Shown here: piece after piece, positions 1-11,500 of the stretch | Layout: every line of letters starts with the position of its first letter | How positions within the stretch are numbered: the first letter of the stretch is position 1 | Assembly: GCF_002994745.2 (NCBI RefSeq) | Contig: NC_037092.1 | Coordinates: 16,235,501-16,299,500 of the forward strand | Source: Rosa chinensis | Taxonomy: Eukaryota > Streptophyta > Magnoliopsida > Rosales > Rosaceae | Direction of reading: 5' to 3' | DNA length: 64,000 bases | Program-made: the position numbers and the translations under genes | The notes under the pieces: model-generated | What the model was told of the DNA's origin: nothing | Database searches by the model: none | Seen by the model: only the letters and a program-made list of their open reading frames with translations

Positions 1-1384
1 CTTAGTTAGCTTGGTAGTTTCAGAAGGACTGGAAATGCAGCTCATGGATGTGGTTACTGCATATCTCTATGGAGATCTTGATTAAGAGATAATATGAAAG
101 TACCTGATGGCCTTACATTACCCAAGTCAAGTGACTCTAAACCACAAAGTGCGTTTGCAATCAGGTTGAAACGCTCACATTACGGATTAAAACAATCCGG
201 GCGGATGTGGTATACCCGTCTAAGTGACTACTTGATTGGGAAGGGATATAAGAACGATGAATTGTGTCCTTGCATATTCATAAAGAAAACAAGTTCCGAA
301 TTTGCAATTGTAGCTGTATATGTCGATGATACGAACATAATTGGCACTCTTGATGAAATAAGAGAAACTGTGAGATACTTGAAATCCAAATTTGATATGA
401 AGGATCTTGGGAAAACTCGATTTTGTCTAGGCCTTGAACTAGAACATCGATTTTGTGGAATACTAATCCACCAGTCTGAGTATGTCCAAAAGTCAGCCTA
501 TTTAACATGGACAAAGCGCATCCTGCTAACACTCCCATGATCGGTAGAAGTTTGGATGCAAAGAAAGATCCATTTCGTCCAAAGGAAGATGACGATGAGG
601 TGTTGGGAGCTGAAATTCTCTATCTAAGTGCAATAGACACATTATTGTACTTAGCCCAATGTACTCGACCAGACATTGCATTTTCAGTGAACTTGTTAGC
701 TAGATTTAGCTCAGCGCCAATGCAACGTCACTGTAATGGTATCAAGAACATTTTCTGATACCTAAAAGGAACCATTGACTTGAGACTGTTCTTTTCCTAC
801 AGAGAGACAAGAGGGACCGCAGAAGGAACTGCAATCCCTAAAGAAAATGTTGATGGCGAAAATGCTACTCATTACACCGAAAAGCCAAATGATGTTTTGG
901 TTGGTTTTGCTGATGCTGGGTACCTCTCTGACCCACATAAAGGTCGTTTCCAAACTAGTTATGTATTTACCATTGGGAACACAACAATATCTTAGAGATC
1001 AACCAAACAAACCCTTGCGGCTACCTCCTTGAACCACTCAGAGATTATTGCTCTAGATGAGGCGGTTCATGAGTGTATATGGTTAAGAGCTATCATTACA
1101 CATATTCGAGGGACTAGTGGTTTAAGTTCTACAACTGAAGAGCCTACTTGCATTTATGAAGATAATGCAGCTTACATTGAACAGATGAAGCTAGGTTATA
1201 TCAAGGGTGATAACACAAAACACATATCGCCAAAGTTTTTCTACAATCAGCAACAACAGGCCCTCCTCAAGATTCAAATGAATCAAGTAAGGTCTGAGGA
1301 GAATGTGGCAAATTTGTTCACCAAATCATTGCCTAAGGCCACATTTGAGAAATATGTGAAAAGAATAGGAATGCAAAGACTTTC
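1..1384 (+). pseudogene. copia pol remnant (reverse transcriptase and RNase H)
   Basis: Broken pol reading frame spread over three frames. The segment 94-540 carries the reverse transcriptase catalytic box VYVDD with YGLKQS upstream, both intact. The segment 507-758 continues with the RPDIAFSVNLLARFSS region, and 1029-1384 is the copia RNase H (ALDEAVHECIWLRAI, YEDNAAYI, KHISPKFF, FTKSLP). A TAA at about 84-86 and frame changes near 530, 760 and 990 disable it. The last in-frame residues before the 1385 insertion (GMQRL) continue after 3925, matching the uninterrupted paralogue at 33.9 kb. It cannot make a working polyprotein. Confidence 0.88.
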
Positions 1385-3924
1385 TTACAAGACCCACCCC
1401 GAATTCCACCCTGGAATCCGAAGTGGCCCTGCGGGACCCATCTTTAAAGGAGATTTACCAAAAAATTTCGGCATAACCTCCCTTAAAAAATGGTTAACCC
1501 AAAAACCTGCGGAAAACCAAAACTCACTTCTAATTATCCAACCACAACTCCTGGAGCCACCCTGCTCCCAAATTCAAACAATCATCCCAAAGCTAATATC
1601 ATCGTACATAATCTCCAAAGGGTACAAGTTACTACAATCACCAAAGTTAGGTCATAGACCTCAAATATAATACATATAAGTTGGGTCACATATCCCTTAG
1701 TAATCAGAGCATTCTAGGAATATAAAAAGACGAGGAATATAGTAGGTTAACCAGGTAACCTACAGAATGTGATGGCGGAAGCAGGTGCGGTCACTATGGC
1801 TCACACTCGAACACCGAGCAACAACACTGCAATCTGGGCATTTGAAACCGAAGGGCCCAGGGAAAAGTATATAAAAACGTTAGCGTGAGTGGACAAAAAT
1901 AAATAACTTTAAACAAAAAAGATTTTATACTTTCCCACATTTATTTCTTTAAAAACTCCCGATGCATGCAATAATTAAGAAACGACCGACTAGCCCCGCT
2001 AGTCAAGAACAACAACAAAAGAACATGGGGAAAATGGGTTCACCATACGGGAATGGAGCCCCTCAGGCTCAACCTACCCTCGACTGCCACTCACACATAG
2101 ATTGTGCGAGGAGGAGAACTAATAACCTCAACTTCCATTCACACATAGATTGTGTGAGGAGGAGAATATCACCTCGACTACCACCCACGTGAGGAGGAGA
2201 AAGCTACCTCACTGCCACTCACAAACACAAAGTAAGTGAGGAGGAGACCTATTCACATGACCCGCGTATGGTGAGGAAGAAGATCGTAGAAAGCCAATAA
2301 ATCTGTATAGTTTCCCCACATATCTCACGAAATAAGAATCCAAGTGTATAAAGACGTGACCCCGCACGCCAAGATCATCTCAAGTTCTAAAATAAGTAGG
2401 GTATAAAGAAGTATAAAGTTTTGCTTCCTCGAATTCTTATTTCGTAAATCTCTTAAAAAGCTCCAAGAGCTGAATATAAATATAAAATCAATAGTATAAA
2501 TTTCCGAATCCGCATAAAACAAAATCCTCAAATCGAGCATAACGAATCTTAATTCAAAAGTTCAAACCAATAAAACATTCAATAATCCAAACCAAAATAA
2601 AATGCTCGATAAATAAGTTGATAAATCAATAACTCAAAACTTGCGGAATTTAATTTGCATGCATCAATTAAAATCAAAGGTCCACTCACAATAAGCGGTC
2701 AATCCTGACATCGCTCGTGATTCTCCTCGTATGGAGACTCCTCTCGTCCTGTACGAAAAACAATCATAAATATATATATAATCCACAGGACGGAATTTTT
2801 ATTTTACGATACTTATAATTGGAAATTCATAACATCCCCCTTCCAAAAAATCCGACTCCTCAACTCTCTACAACATCCATCTTTAATGCTCCAACATTAA
2901 TCTGTCATTGATGCAATACCTAGAGTGAATTCGAAAGGAATTCGGCGATCGAATTCGCGATAATCAATAATTAATCAATTAAACTCAATTTGTAAATCCT
3001 CCGATTCCCACCAAACTTCATACATTACATTCTACAATCATTATAGGGTATATGGGATTAAAATGACAATTAAAACACAAGTCTACGCGCCACCACACGC
3101 TACCTACAGTGGCGGCGACCTCCTCCGATGACCACCAAACTCCGGCACTAGCATCTACACCACAAGCCCAACCAACTTCTCAACTACAACATCAACCAAT
3201 TTTACCTCGACGTGGTCGAATCAAGCCGGTGAAGGAAAGCCCAGAAACTTCAAGAACCCTAGAAATGAACAAATTGTCAATTCGACCTCTACAATGCAAA
3301 TTGGAATGAACTACCTTAGGGGAAATAATCTCCATCAAAAACCAAACCTTCGATGTGAATCTGGTGGCCGGAGGTGGCCGGAATGGTCGGAAATCGGCAA
3401 AATCCCAAAACTGCGACCGGAGCACTTCTTGCTTCGATCCGGACTTTCACGGCTGAAACTCCCCAATCCTAGGTCACTGACATCAAGAGCGGGTTGAGGC
3501 GCCCCTGTGGTGACCGGTTGCACGCCGGATGATGGCCGGAAAGTGAAGAATCGGAGGGGAAGAGGAGAACCCGAAGGGAAAGGGAGGAGAATCGGGGGAG
3601 AGGAGAGAGAAAGAGGGGTGGGTTTCCAGTTTTGGAAACCTACCCGGGTAACTTTCCATATATATTCAAAATTTACCATGAACAGTAATTTTCGTAATTC
3701 CCTCATAACTTTTGCATACGAACTCCGATTTTTACGTACCACATATGCACGCGCTCGTTTTAACGCCCTCTACAACTTTCATGAAGGAAAATTTCTCAAA
3801 TTATTAACTCATAAAAAGTCAATTTTTAACCACCCCCTAAACGTTAAAATTATAACCGCGACGGTAACCATAATGAATTTCATGTAACTCAGTAAAAAGG
3901 GTATAACAGGTGTGGGGTGTAACA
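1385..3924 (-). mobile_element. solo-LTR-like insertion (probably Ty3/gypsy) inside copia A
   Basis: A 2540-bp segment inserted in copia A and flanked by a perfect 5-bp duplication CTTTC (1380-1384 and 3925-3929). The paralogous element near 33.92 kb has the unbroken empty site. Read on the minus strand it begins TGTTACACCCC, a common start of plant gypsy LTRs, and ends near CTTGTAA, so the expected final CA is not perfect. It has no coding domain, no internal primer site that I can see, and an AT-rich core with a small repeat array at about 2079-2256. A solo LTR formed by LTR-LTR recombination explains this best. A non-coding LARD-type element is the alternative. The gypsy assignment is inference. 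Confidence 0.7.
2079..2256. repeat. four-copy degenerate tandem repeat in the solo LTR
   Basis: Four units of about 35-50 bp. Each starts with CTC(A/G)ACT and a CCACTCAC-like stretch and ends with GTGAGGAGGAGA. The CTCAC and GTGAG parts of each unit can pair, so each unit could fold as a small hairpin. The array sits in the middle of the 1385-3924 insertion. No function is evident. Confidence 0.7.
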
Positions 3925-4148
3925 CTTTCCAAGCTCCCTTGATTAATGTAAGGATCAAGGGGAGGTGTAGACTTCTCGGGGAGTCTAACACACACATGTC
4001 ATCCTCAAATGTAAAAGGTGCGTTGTGCTCTTTTCCTTCAACTAAGGTGTATTTTTTGTCCCACATGATTTTTATTGTTACTTGGTAATGTTTTTAGTGA
4101 GGCAACAACTCATGCACCATTTCGTCTTTGACTTGGCACAAGGGGGAG
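3925..4148 (+). other. copia A 3' untranslated tail and polypurine tract
   Basis: Continuation of copia A after the insertion. It matches the tail of the complete copy at about 33705-33925 (minus strand). It ends in the purine-rich AAGGGGGAG directly before the LTR, the priming site for plus-strand DNA synthesis. Confidence 0.8.
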
Positions 4149-4361
4149 TGTTAAAGGAAAAACATATTATGTGTCTTCGTCAAAGCAATTGACGGAGAGG
4201 GAATCAAGGAATCAACGATTACCATCAATCAGCACAATTACGGATCAATCAGCATTTAATGTCATCATTGTAATTGATATTTCCGTTGTAATTCTCTCCC
4301 TATATAAAGGGACTATGAAATGAAATGAGTGGACCAATTCCAATCTCAATTTACTTTAACA
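4149..4361 (+). repeat. copia A 3' LTR
   Basis: 213-bp LTR from TGTTAAAGG to TTTAACA with TG...CA ends. It contains a TATATAAAG promoter box near 4302 and a CGTCAAAGCAATTGACGG region shared with the LTRs at 33491 and 41371. It is visibly diverged from those two, which are almost identical to each other. Confidence 0.9.
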
Positions 4362-5071
4362 TGTTTTGAATTAACAATAATAATAATATAGAGCCTCATC
4401 TGACTCTTTATATTTATGAGCGAGATAACTAAAAGTCAAAATAGAGAGCAATGTAAGCGTCTGATGCAACTGCTAAAATTGATAAAAAGGTAAACATATT
4501 CTCTAAAATAATTGAAGAATCGAAATAGAGAATCTGCTAAAAATGCTCTCATTTGTTTGTTTGTTTGTTTTTTTTTAAATTAAAAATAAAGAGAAAATAT
4601 ATGAAGAAATTAAAGAGGAGAAAGGCGTGGGATGCATATAAAATTAGAAAATCAAACTGAAAGGTGATGATGTTATGGAAGTAATGGCTGCCTTGGATTA
4701 CAAAGGAGGATTACAGTGCTGAAAGAGACTTGTTGAATGAAATGAACAATCATACTATCTTTTTCAACTAAGTAAATGGGATCATGAGTCTTAAGTACGT
4801 AATAAAGTAACTCATTACGTGATTCAGATGACATTGTATTTGTTTTATGGGTAATGGGTTAATGCTCATACACCCCAAATTTGGGAAAATACTTCTCATA
4901 CACCCCAGTGTATTATTTTTGTTCTCTTTTACACAACTTTTTCTCACTTTCTTTCCTACCTACCCGTCTTTTCAAAATCTCTACCATTAGTACCCCTTTG
5001 TTGTTTTGGTCTGTTAGAGTCTGCATCTGCATATGTCTCTTTCATAAATCTATATATGTTGTTTTAGAAAC
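4362..5071. other. intergenic, AT-rich; left flank of the endogenous virus
   Basis: No gene is visible. It holds a TTTG microsatellite and T-run near 4554-4577 and a short repeated phrase (CTCATACACCCCA at about 4864 and 4895). The junction between host DNA and viral DNA must lie in or near its right end but cannot be placed without an empty site. Confidence 0.6.
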
Positions 5072-5107
5072 GTGGTGGGCCCATCAGAGTTTGTTTCATT
5101 TGAATAT

Positions 5108-5419
5108 ATGTATGAAGCTGACAGTCATCCTCTAAATTCGAAAGGTAAACAGTACAATTTACTATTCATAATTTCAATTGTAGACAGACTTGAGCTTGTT
5201 GCTATATGCAAACATACTACTAAAGAACTGCAGAAAGAGAGAGAAAAACTGAGAAAATTAAAAACCTATCGGGACAGCCTTGATAGAGAATCTCCCAATT
5301 ACTGGGATATTATCTATAGACTACAGACTAGAATCTATCAAATAGAAGAAGAGATAGAAAATCTCTTAGATGTTCTGAAAGAGGAACAAAAACCTCTTGA
5401 TTATTTGAGCATTGGTTAG
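5108..5419 (+). CDS. small coiled-coil ORF upstream of the viral primer site
   Basis: An open frame of 103 codons from the first ATG at 5108; the open frame itself reaches back to about 5072 without an ATG. The product is highly charged. Residues about 35-95 are rich in K, E, L and R with heptad-like spacing (for example LQKEREKLRKLK and YQIEEEIENLLDVL), so a coiled coil is likely. The stop is 13 bases before the tRNA-Met primer site. I do not recognise the family. A small protein encoded near the primer site exists in some caulimovirids, but here it precedes the primer site. It could be a real viral gene, part of a leader, or host sequence next to the integration. Confidence 0.5.
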   Translation: MYEADSHPLNSKGKQYNLLFIISIVDRLELVAICKHTTKELQKEREKLRKLKTYRDSLDRESPNYWDIIYRLQTRIYQIEEEIENLLDVLKEEQKPLDYLSIG

Positions 5420-5432
5420 ATCCGCACATCAC

Positions 5433-5444
5433 TGGTATCAGAGC
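5433..5444 (+). promoter_or_regulatory. tRNA-Met primer binding site of the pararetrovirus
   Basis: TGGTATCAGAGC, complementary to the 3' end of plant initiator tRNA-Met. This is the minus-strand primer site conserved in Caulimoviridae and conventionally position 1 of the circular genome. It lies between the small ORF (stop at 5419) and the first large ORF (start at 5477). Confidence 0.88.
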
Positions 5445-5476
5445 TTATAAAATAGCTCAAGGAGAACCCCTCCTTA

Positions 5477-8400
5477 ATGGGGACAATGTCAGAATTGTTA
5501 CTAGAGAAAATAAATTCTCTACTGAAATCTTCTGATGAGAAATATCAGAAGTTATTACTAGAAATATCTAGATGTCAGTCGACTCTAGAAAAATTTCCTG
5601 CCATAATCCACCAATTGGAAAGATTGGAAAACAAACTGGATTATATCAAAGAGCTTCCAAAAACGGAAGAAGAAAAACTAACAAGTGTTAGTAGAAAAAT
5701 CAAAGAACAGCAAAAAACGCTGGATTCTATACTGAAGGACAAGAAATTGCCTACAGTAAAAAAGAAGACTAATGGATTCAAACCATTAGAAAAACCAGAC
5801 ACAAATCGTGTTCCAAACATGATTTTTCTGGAACCATCTACTAGTCAGACTAGTATCCGGTATGAAAACCCGGAAAAAAGAGAAATAAAGATGTTAAGCA
5901 TCTTTGGAAAAAAGAAAGGAGTTCAACTTCTAAATGCCGAAGAATTTGAGTTCAATGAGATTGAACAAGAAGTAAAAAATTCCTCAATCCCAAAGCTAGA
6001 TTTCAAACAGATCTACAAAAGAGGAAAGTTTGATTTAATGGACAGCCATTATTTTAAACTACTGGAGATTACAACCCCAGCAACCGCCGGTGGAGAGACT
6101 GATCTTCTACTGATCACTCTAGCAGAAGTTGCCAGAGCACAAGCGAAAAAATATCAATTTATGCATATTGGAGCAGTCCAAGTAGGCATAAATCTGCTTG
6201 CTCGAGAAGGTATAAACTGTTCAGTCCTCTGTGTGCTACAGGACAACAGGTTAACAGACTTCCAAGCTAGTCTGTTGGGAACACTCGAAGCATCTTTATG
6301 TGATCAAGTGGCATATTTCAATTGCTTCCCCAACTTCACCACCAGCTTGAAAGATGCAGCTCATTGTCTCAGACTGAGAGTCAAGACAAATGGCATATCC
6401 ATGAAAGAAGATATGCAAGAATTAGCAATAGTATACAGGATATACTATAAATTGATGAGTACTACAGTAGCCCCTAAGACACGGATAACAAATATCCCAG
6501 GTCTTACTACTGGATTCCTCACCAATCAGAAGAACCATTCACAGCAGATCCACAAAGTTACTTGGAATGAAGTAACATTTCCTCTTGAATGGAAATTATC
6601 CGGTCCAAAAAAGCAACCGGAAAGAGCAAAAGCAAAAATCTACGAGAGTAGAAGAACTGGAGAAATCAGCCTCAACTTCGACAATCACAGAAAAAGTGAT
6701 GTCTGTCCTGAGAACCTCAGGATAAACAGCAATCTTCTGAGAAGAAGCTATAGCACCAGAGAAGCAAGTATCAGTGGTACAAAACCCACTGTAGAAGAGC
6801 CGATATCAGAAGAAGATCTGGAAGCTGATCTAAACAGACCAGTCCATATGTTTAGAGCCAAAAGACTCTATGATCTTTATGAAGAAGCTGAGAATTGTGA
6901 AAATCCTGAACGATTAGAAAAACTAATCGAAAAAATGAAAGAATTCAAATTCAGAAAGACAAGAAAAGTCTTTCCTTATCAAGATATTGAAATGGAAGAT
7001 GGAGAAAGCTCCAGAACTTTCATAAAAAAAGAAACAAGGGAAATGAAACTCCCAGTTCAGAAAGCCCCCACGGGGAAAAAAGGAGAAAGAAATTCTCAAA
7101 GATTCGTCCCCGAGGACAATCTGCCAAGAGTTCCGATCACGAACTATGGCATCTGGTTGAATCTAGACAAGAGTCTAGACAAAAGAAAAACCATTGACCA
7201 ATGGGTAGATAGCCTAATGATGGCCTCTGCACTTACCCTTGGCAAATTTGAAGCACCAGATTTGCAGGTGTACTATGAAACTACTCTCACTGGAGTGGCA
7301 AAAAAGTACTACCTATCTTTCAAGGAAACTACCAGAGGAAGAGACTGGCTTGAAGAGATAAAAAATTCAAAGTCTCCGTATGATTTTGCAGTACCCCTGT
7401 ACGATCAATTCTGTGGAGATCTCTCAAATCTGAGTGAGAAAGCCAAAGAAACGGCAAAGTCGAATATCTATGCTCTCAAAATCTGTGACATGAGATATTT
7501 CGAAGAATACCTGAATGAATTTCAGGAATATTACTGTACAATTGGTGAACTAGAGAATACTGATCTAGTTAATCTGTTGCACAGAAAGTTCCCTGAACCA
7601 TGGAGAACAGCTGTGAGAGAAAGTATAGCTGAGAAACCAATTGAACGATTTTCAGTTGGAGGAATTGCCGACAGAATCCGGCAACTACTGAAGGAGCAAT
7701 GCAAAGCCAATCTTAGAGCTAAGATGGCCAAGAAGCAACTCAAAGGAGTTGAAAATTTCTGTTACGGAATACTGGATATGCCCACAAACTGGGGATGTCA
7801 TAAATCCGAATTCCACAGAAAGAAGAAAAAAGAAAAATATTACTCGAAAAAATTCAAAAAGAGTAATCAGAGAAAGAATTGGAGATTCAAGAAAAGCTCC
7901 AATTACAAGAAGCAACAGGATGAAGATCCAAAAAAGAAATTCTTCAAGAAAAAGAAGAATACTCAGCAGCATAAACAACCTAGCAAGAAAGCTTGCAGAT
8001 GTTGGTTGTGTAAAGCTGAAGGGCACTATGCCAATGAATGCCCGGAAAAGGGTAACAGATCTACTAAAGCTCTCTTTGAAGAATATGAGCAAATAGTAGA
8101 GGTAGCAAACATGAAAGGCTACGAAATAGCCTATTCTGATGATGAAGATGACGATAGGTCAGTCTATTCTGCCTGGTCCGAAGAAGAAGAAAGTTCATCA
8201 GAGAAGTCTGATTCTGAAGTAGAGTACTTCGAACCCAGACAAATGAACGTTTTGAAAGTCAAAAACTGGGAAGAAAGCAAGACAGAATCCTTCATGTCTT
8301 CTTATCAGGTCAACCCTGGTTCATTCGTCTGTGACTACTGTTTATGTCACGAGAAGAATGGTCTCCCTATGTTCTGCGAAGAGTCTAAGAAGACTTATCA

Positions 8401-8566
8401 CAAAGAATGCTTCATAGCTGAAGCAAGAAGAAAAACCAAGAATGGTCTTGTCAGCCAATGGGTTGAGCAAGAATATGAAGAGTATTTTGCTGAGAAAAAG
8501 CGAAAGAAGTTGAAACTCTGTTCCAGGAAACCATGGAACAAACAAAGAATGTTGCAACAACTGTAG
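5477..8566 (+). CDS. pararetrovirus movement protein-coat protein polyprotein
   Basis: 1029 aa, uninterrupted. Residues 1-100 are charged and probably coiled-coil. About 170-330 match a 30K-superfamily movement protein, which lets virus pass plasmodesmata (FDLMDSHYFKLLEI, HIGAVQVGINLLAREG). About 550-760 look like the capsid core (YGIWLNLDKSLDKR, DQWVDSLMMASALTLG). A Lys-rich tract is followed by a CCHC zinc knuckle with Cys842, Cys845, His850 and Cys855 that would bind nucleic acid. An acidic stretch (YSDDEDDDRS) follows. A second Cys/His cluster begins at Cys952 (CDYC...CHEK...FCEE...YHKEC) and resembles a PHD- or RING-like fold. The start is the first ATG after the primer site. The end overlaps the next ORF by 34 nt in another frame, so downstream translation probably uses reinitiation or leaky scanning. 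Confidence 0.88.
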   Translation: MGTMSELLLEKINSLLKSSDEKYQKLLLEISRCQSTLEKFPAIIHQLERLENKLDYIKELPKTEEEKLTSVSRKIKEQQKTLDSILKDKKLPTVKKKTNGFKPLEKPDTNRVPNMIFLEPSTSQTSIRYENPEKREIKMLSIFGKKKGVQLLNAEEFEFNEIEQEVKNSSIPKLDFKQIYKRGKFDLMDSHYFKLLEITTPATAGGETDLLLITLAEVARAQAKKYQFMHIGAVQVGINLLAREGINCSVLCVLQDNRLTDFQASLLGTLEASLCDQVAYFNCFPNFTTSLKDAAHCLRLRVKTNGISMKEDMQELAIVYRIYYKLMSTTVAPKTRITNIPGLTTGFLTNQKNHSQQIHKVTWNEVTFPLEWKLSGPKKQPERAKAKIYESRRTGEISLNFDNHRKSDVCPENLRINSNLLRRSYSTREASISGTKPTVEEPISEEDLEADLNRPVHMFRAKRLYDLYEEAENCENPERLEKLIEKMKEFKFRKTRKVFPYQDIEMEDGESSRTFIKKETREMKLPVQKAPTGKKGERNSQRFVPEDNLPRVPITNYGIWLNLDKSLDKRKTIDQWVDSLMMASALTLGKFEAPDLQVYYETTLTGVAKKYYLSFKETTRGRDWLEEIKNSKSPYDFAVPLYDQFCGDLSNLSEKAKETAKSNIYALKICDMRYFEEYLNEFQEYYCTIGELENTDLVNLLHRKFPEPWRTAVRESIAEKPIERFSVGGIADRIRQLLKEQCKANLRAKMAKKQLKGVENFCYGILDMPTNWGCHKSEFHRKKKKEKYYSKKFKKSNQRKNWRFKKSSNYKKQQDEDPKKKFFKKKKNTQQHKQPSKKACRCWLCKAEGHYANECPEKGNRSTKALFEEYEQIVEVANMKGYEIAYSDDEDDDRSVYSAWSEEEESSSEKSDSEVEYFEPRQMNVLKVKNWEESKTESFMSSYQVNPGSFVCDYCLCHEKNGLPMFCEESKKTYHKECFIAEARRKTKNGLVSQWVEQEYEEYFAEKKRKKLKLCSRKPWNKQRMLQQL

Positions 8567-11500
8567 TCCAAGAAATGACTATGGAACAACCATCTTCCTC
8601 AGAAATAAAGGAAGAAATCATCGGTGAAGAAACAATCGATGAAGATATTGAACTGGTTGAAATACCAGGAAATGTTCATCTCTTAGAAAGACAAGAGATA
8701 GCTGCGGATACTGATACATGGGATCTACTTGGCCAACCTTCCGGCAAGTTTGATTACAAAGTCAGATATGATCCTCCCCCCTGGTTCAGTAATCCAGACA
8801 GCAAGGAAATAACTCCTACAGACTGGGATGATGATGACAAATCACCCACTCAGGAAAATGTTCCAGAAGAATGTAAACCATTCATTCCAACGGAACAAGC
8901 TCAAGAAAATGAGCCTCACCAATCGAAAGTCGTCTCTACAAGTAGATACAGCAACTACATAGAGATCGGACTCAAGTTCCCTGATCACAGGAAATATCAT
9001 CTACATGCTTTTGTAGATAATGGATCAGGTTTTACTGTTGCAAAGAGATTTGCAATTCCAGAAGAACTCTGGAACGAAGACAAGAAAAAGTCAGCTACTG
9101 GTGTTACATTCGATGGAAGCCATCTCACCATGAAGAAAGTAGCAAAAAATGTTCATATCACCATTGGTGGAGGAACATTTATCATCCAGAATGTTTGGCA
9201 ATCTGAAGGCCAAGGATCTGATTTCTTGTTGGGCAATGATTTTATTCTCCAACAACGATTCATTCAGGATGAAGAAGCGATAGGCTTCAGAAAAGGAGAA
9301 CGGGTGTTCTGGGCTGACCGCCTCACACATGCATTCAGTGTAGTCGGTCCCGGTTTTACTACTCAGTATCAGAGATCGCAACAGAATAGTGGTGATCTTA
9401 CCCCCTACAAACCCAAATTTCAACCCATACTCCAAATCAAACAACAAGAAGAACTGCTTGTTGATGAATCTTCAGAAGAAGAAGAAGAAGCTAGTGAAGA
9501 TGAAGAAGCTAGTTTCATCCATGAGCACAACCTCAAGCACTTTCAGAACAAGCTTGAGTCTCAACAAACTCCCACTCTTGACAAAATCAAGAAACTACTC
9601 GAGCAGAATGTGGATACAAATCCTCAGAAGTTTTGGGAAAAAGACCCAGTGGTCTGTGAATTGAGATTGCATGACATGAATGCTATCTGCCATGTCAAAG
9701 CCATTCCTCAGTACAAAGAGGAAGATCAAAAAGAATTCAGAAGTGATATTGAAGATCTCCTGAAGAAGAGATTAATTCAACCTTCCACTAGCCCTCATCA
9801 TGCTCCAGCATTCTACGTGAGAAATCATGCAGAGAATCTAAGAGGAAAAGCTAGAATGGTTATTGACTATAGAGATGTCAATAAGAAGACTGTCAAAGAC
9901 GGATATCAAATTGCTCAAGTCAGAGTCCTGATCAACCAGCTCAGAGGAGCTAAAGTCTTTTCGAAATTCGATGCAAAGTCGGGTTTCTGGCAGGTCAAGA
10001 TGCATCCTGAGAGTGTACCTCTCACTGCATTTGGAACACCACAAGGTCATTACGAGTGGCTAGTAATGCCTTTTGGTCTCAAGCAAGCTCCCTCAATCTT
10101 TCAAAGAAAGATGGACAACATCTTCAAGCATGTAGCGGAGTTCTGCGTCGTCTATATAGATGACATCCTGGTCTTCTCCAAAAACAGAGAAGAACACATG
10201 AAGCACCTCCACGAGGTAGCAAAGCTGATAGTCCAGCATGGAATTATCCTAGGCGAGAAGAAAATCTTCTTTATCCTCGATGAAGTTGATTTCCTAGGAT
10301 TAAACATCAAGAATGGAGTCATAAAGCTCCAACCTCACATCCTTGAAAAGATCTGGAAGTTCCCAGACAAAATCCCTGATGCTAAGAGTCTAGAGAGATT
10401 CCTTGGTGTCATAAATTATGGAAGAGATTTCATCCCTAGAATCTCAGGGTTAACAGCAATGTTATCTCCCAAGACAAGTTCCAAAAGAAAATGGAACTTC
10501 ACAGAAGATGATGAAAAGATTGTGAAGCAGATAAAAGACCTCTGCAAAAACCTCCCTCCTCTTCAACAACCAGAAGAGAATGATGAAATTATCCTCCAGA
10601 CAGATGCGAGTGATAATTACTGGTCCGGTGTTGTTCTGGCGAGAGCGCCTGGAACTAACATTGAAAAGATCTGCAAATTTTGTAGTGGCAAGTTCAGCCC
10701 TGCAGAACTGAATTATCCCACAGGGGAAAAAGAGATTTTAGCTGTCAAGAAAACAATTTTAAATTCTCCAGCTTATCTGGGAAAAACCTTTACTGTCCGC
10801 ACCGATTGTGCTAGAGTAAAGAATTTTAAAAATTTTAAACTTGACAAAGCTGCTGATAGAGGAAGATTAGCCAACTGGCAATTGTTTCTTAACCAATATG
10901 ATTATACTGTTGAATTAATTGCAGGAAACAAGAACTATCTTCCAGACGCATTGACCAGAGAACTGGCAATGTTCAGCCAAAGAGAAGACGACGAAGGTCG
11001 TAATCCCAGAAGCAGAAGGACTGGGAAAGAACAGGAATCTGAAGAAGATCCAAAAGAAACCAAGGAGAAAATCCTTAAAAGGTTTCTGCTAAGCTCAAAA
11101 GGCTTGGCCTCAACTGATCAATCCCAGGGTAAAGGATTGGCTAGCCCGTCTCAAACGGCAGACGGTAAAGGCACATCAAGACCGTTGACGGCTGCTGCTT
11201 TGCCAAAAAGCAGACCAACTCCTAGTGGAGTTATAAATGTTTTTAATTACGAATTAAGAACTTTTGATACTCCTGTGTTCAGAACTGGCAGGAGACTAGC
11301 GTATCACCAGAAGGCAATCCTGGACAATCTCTTATTTGCCTTTCAAGAAAGAAGCAGTGGATTAATGTTCCCAGCTCTGTTTGCATTAGCTGAAGAACTC
11401 TACGAGAATGGTAGACCACAAGGAGAAGAGCTTCATACACAGCAGAGTGCTGTAAGGAAAGAAAAACTATCCTTCCTTGAAAGTCCAGAAAGTGCTAGGG

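Larger units (their letters stand above)
1..4361 (+). mobile_element. Ty1/copia retrotransposon A, 3' part only
   Basis: Plus-strand copia element that enters from the left edge of the window. It shows reverse transcriptase, RNase H, a short 3' tail, the polypurine tract AAGGGGGAG (about 4140-4148) and a 3' LTR. It belongs to the same family as the complete element at 33491-41584: protein and tail sequences align from reverse transcriptase to LTR. It is older than that copy, because its coding part carries several stops and frame changes and its LTR is clearly diverged. A 2540-bp insertion (1385-3924) splits it just after the RNase H region. The 5' half lies outside the window, so its own target duplication cannot be checked. 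Confidence 0.9.

Noticed and set aside
2079..2256. CRISPR-like repeat array
   Set aside because: Units are contiguous and degenerate without unique spacers, and the genome is a plant.
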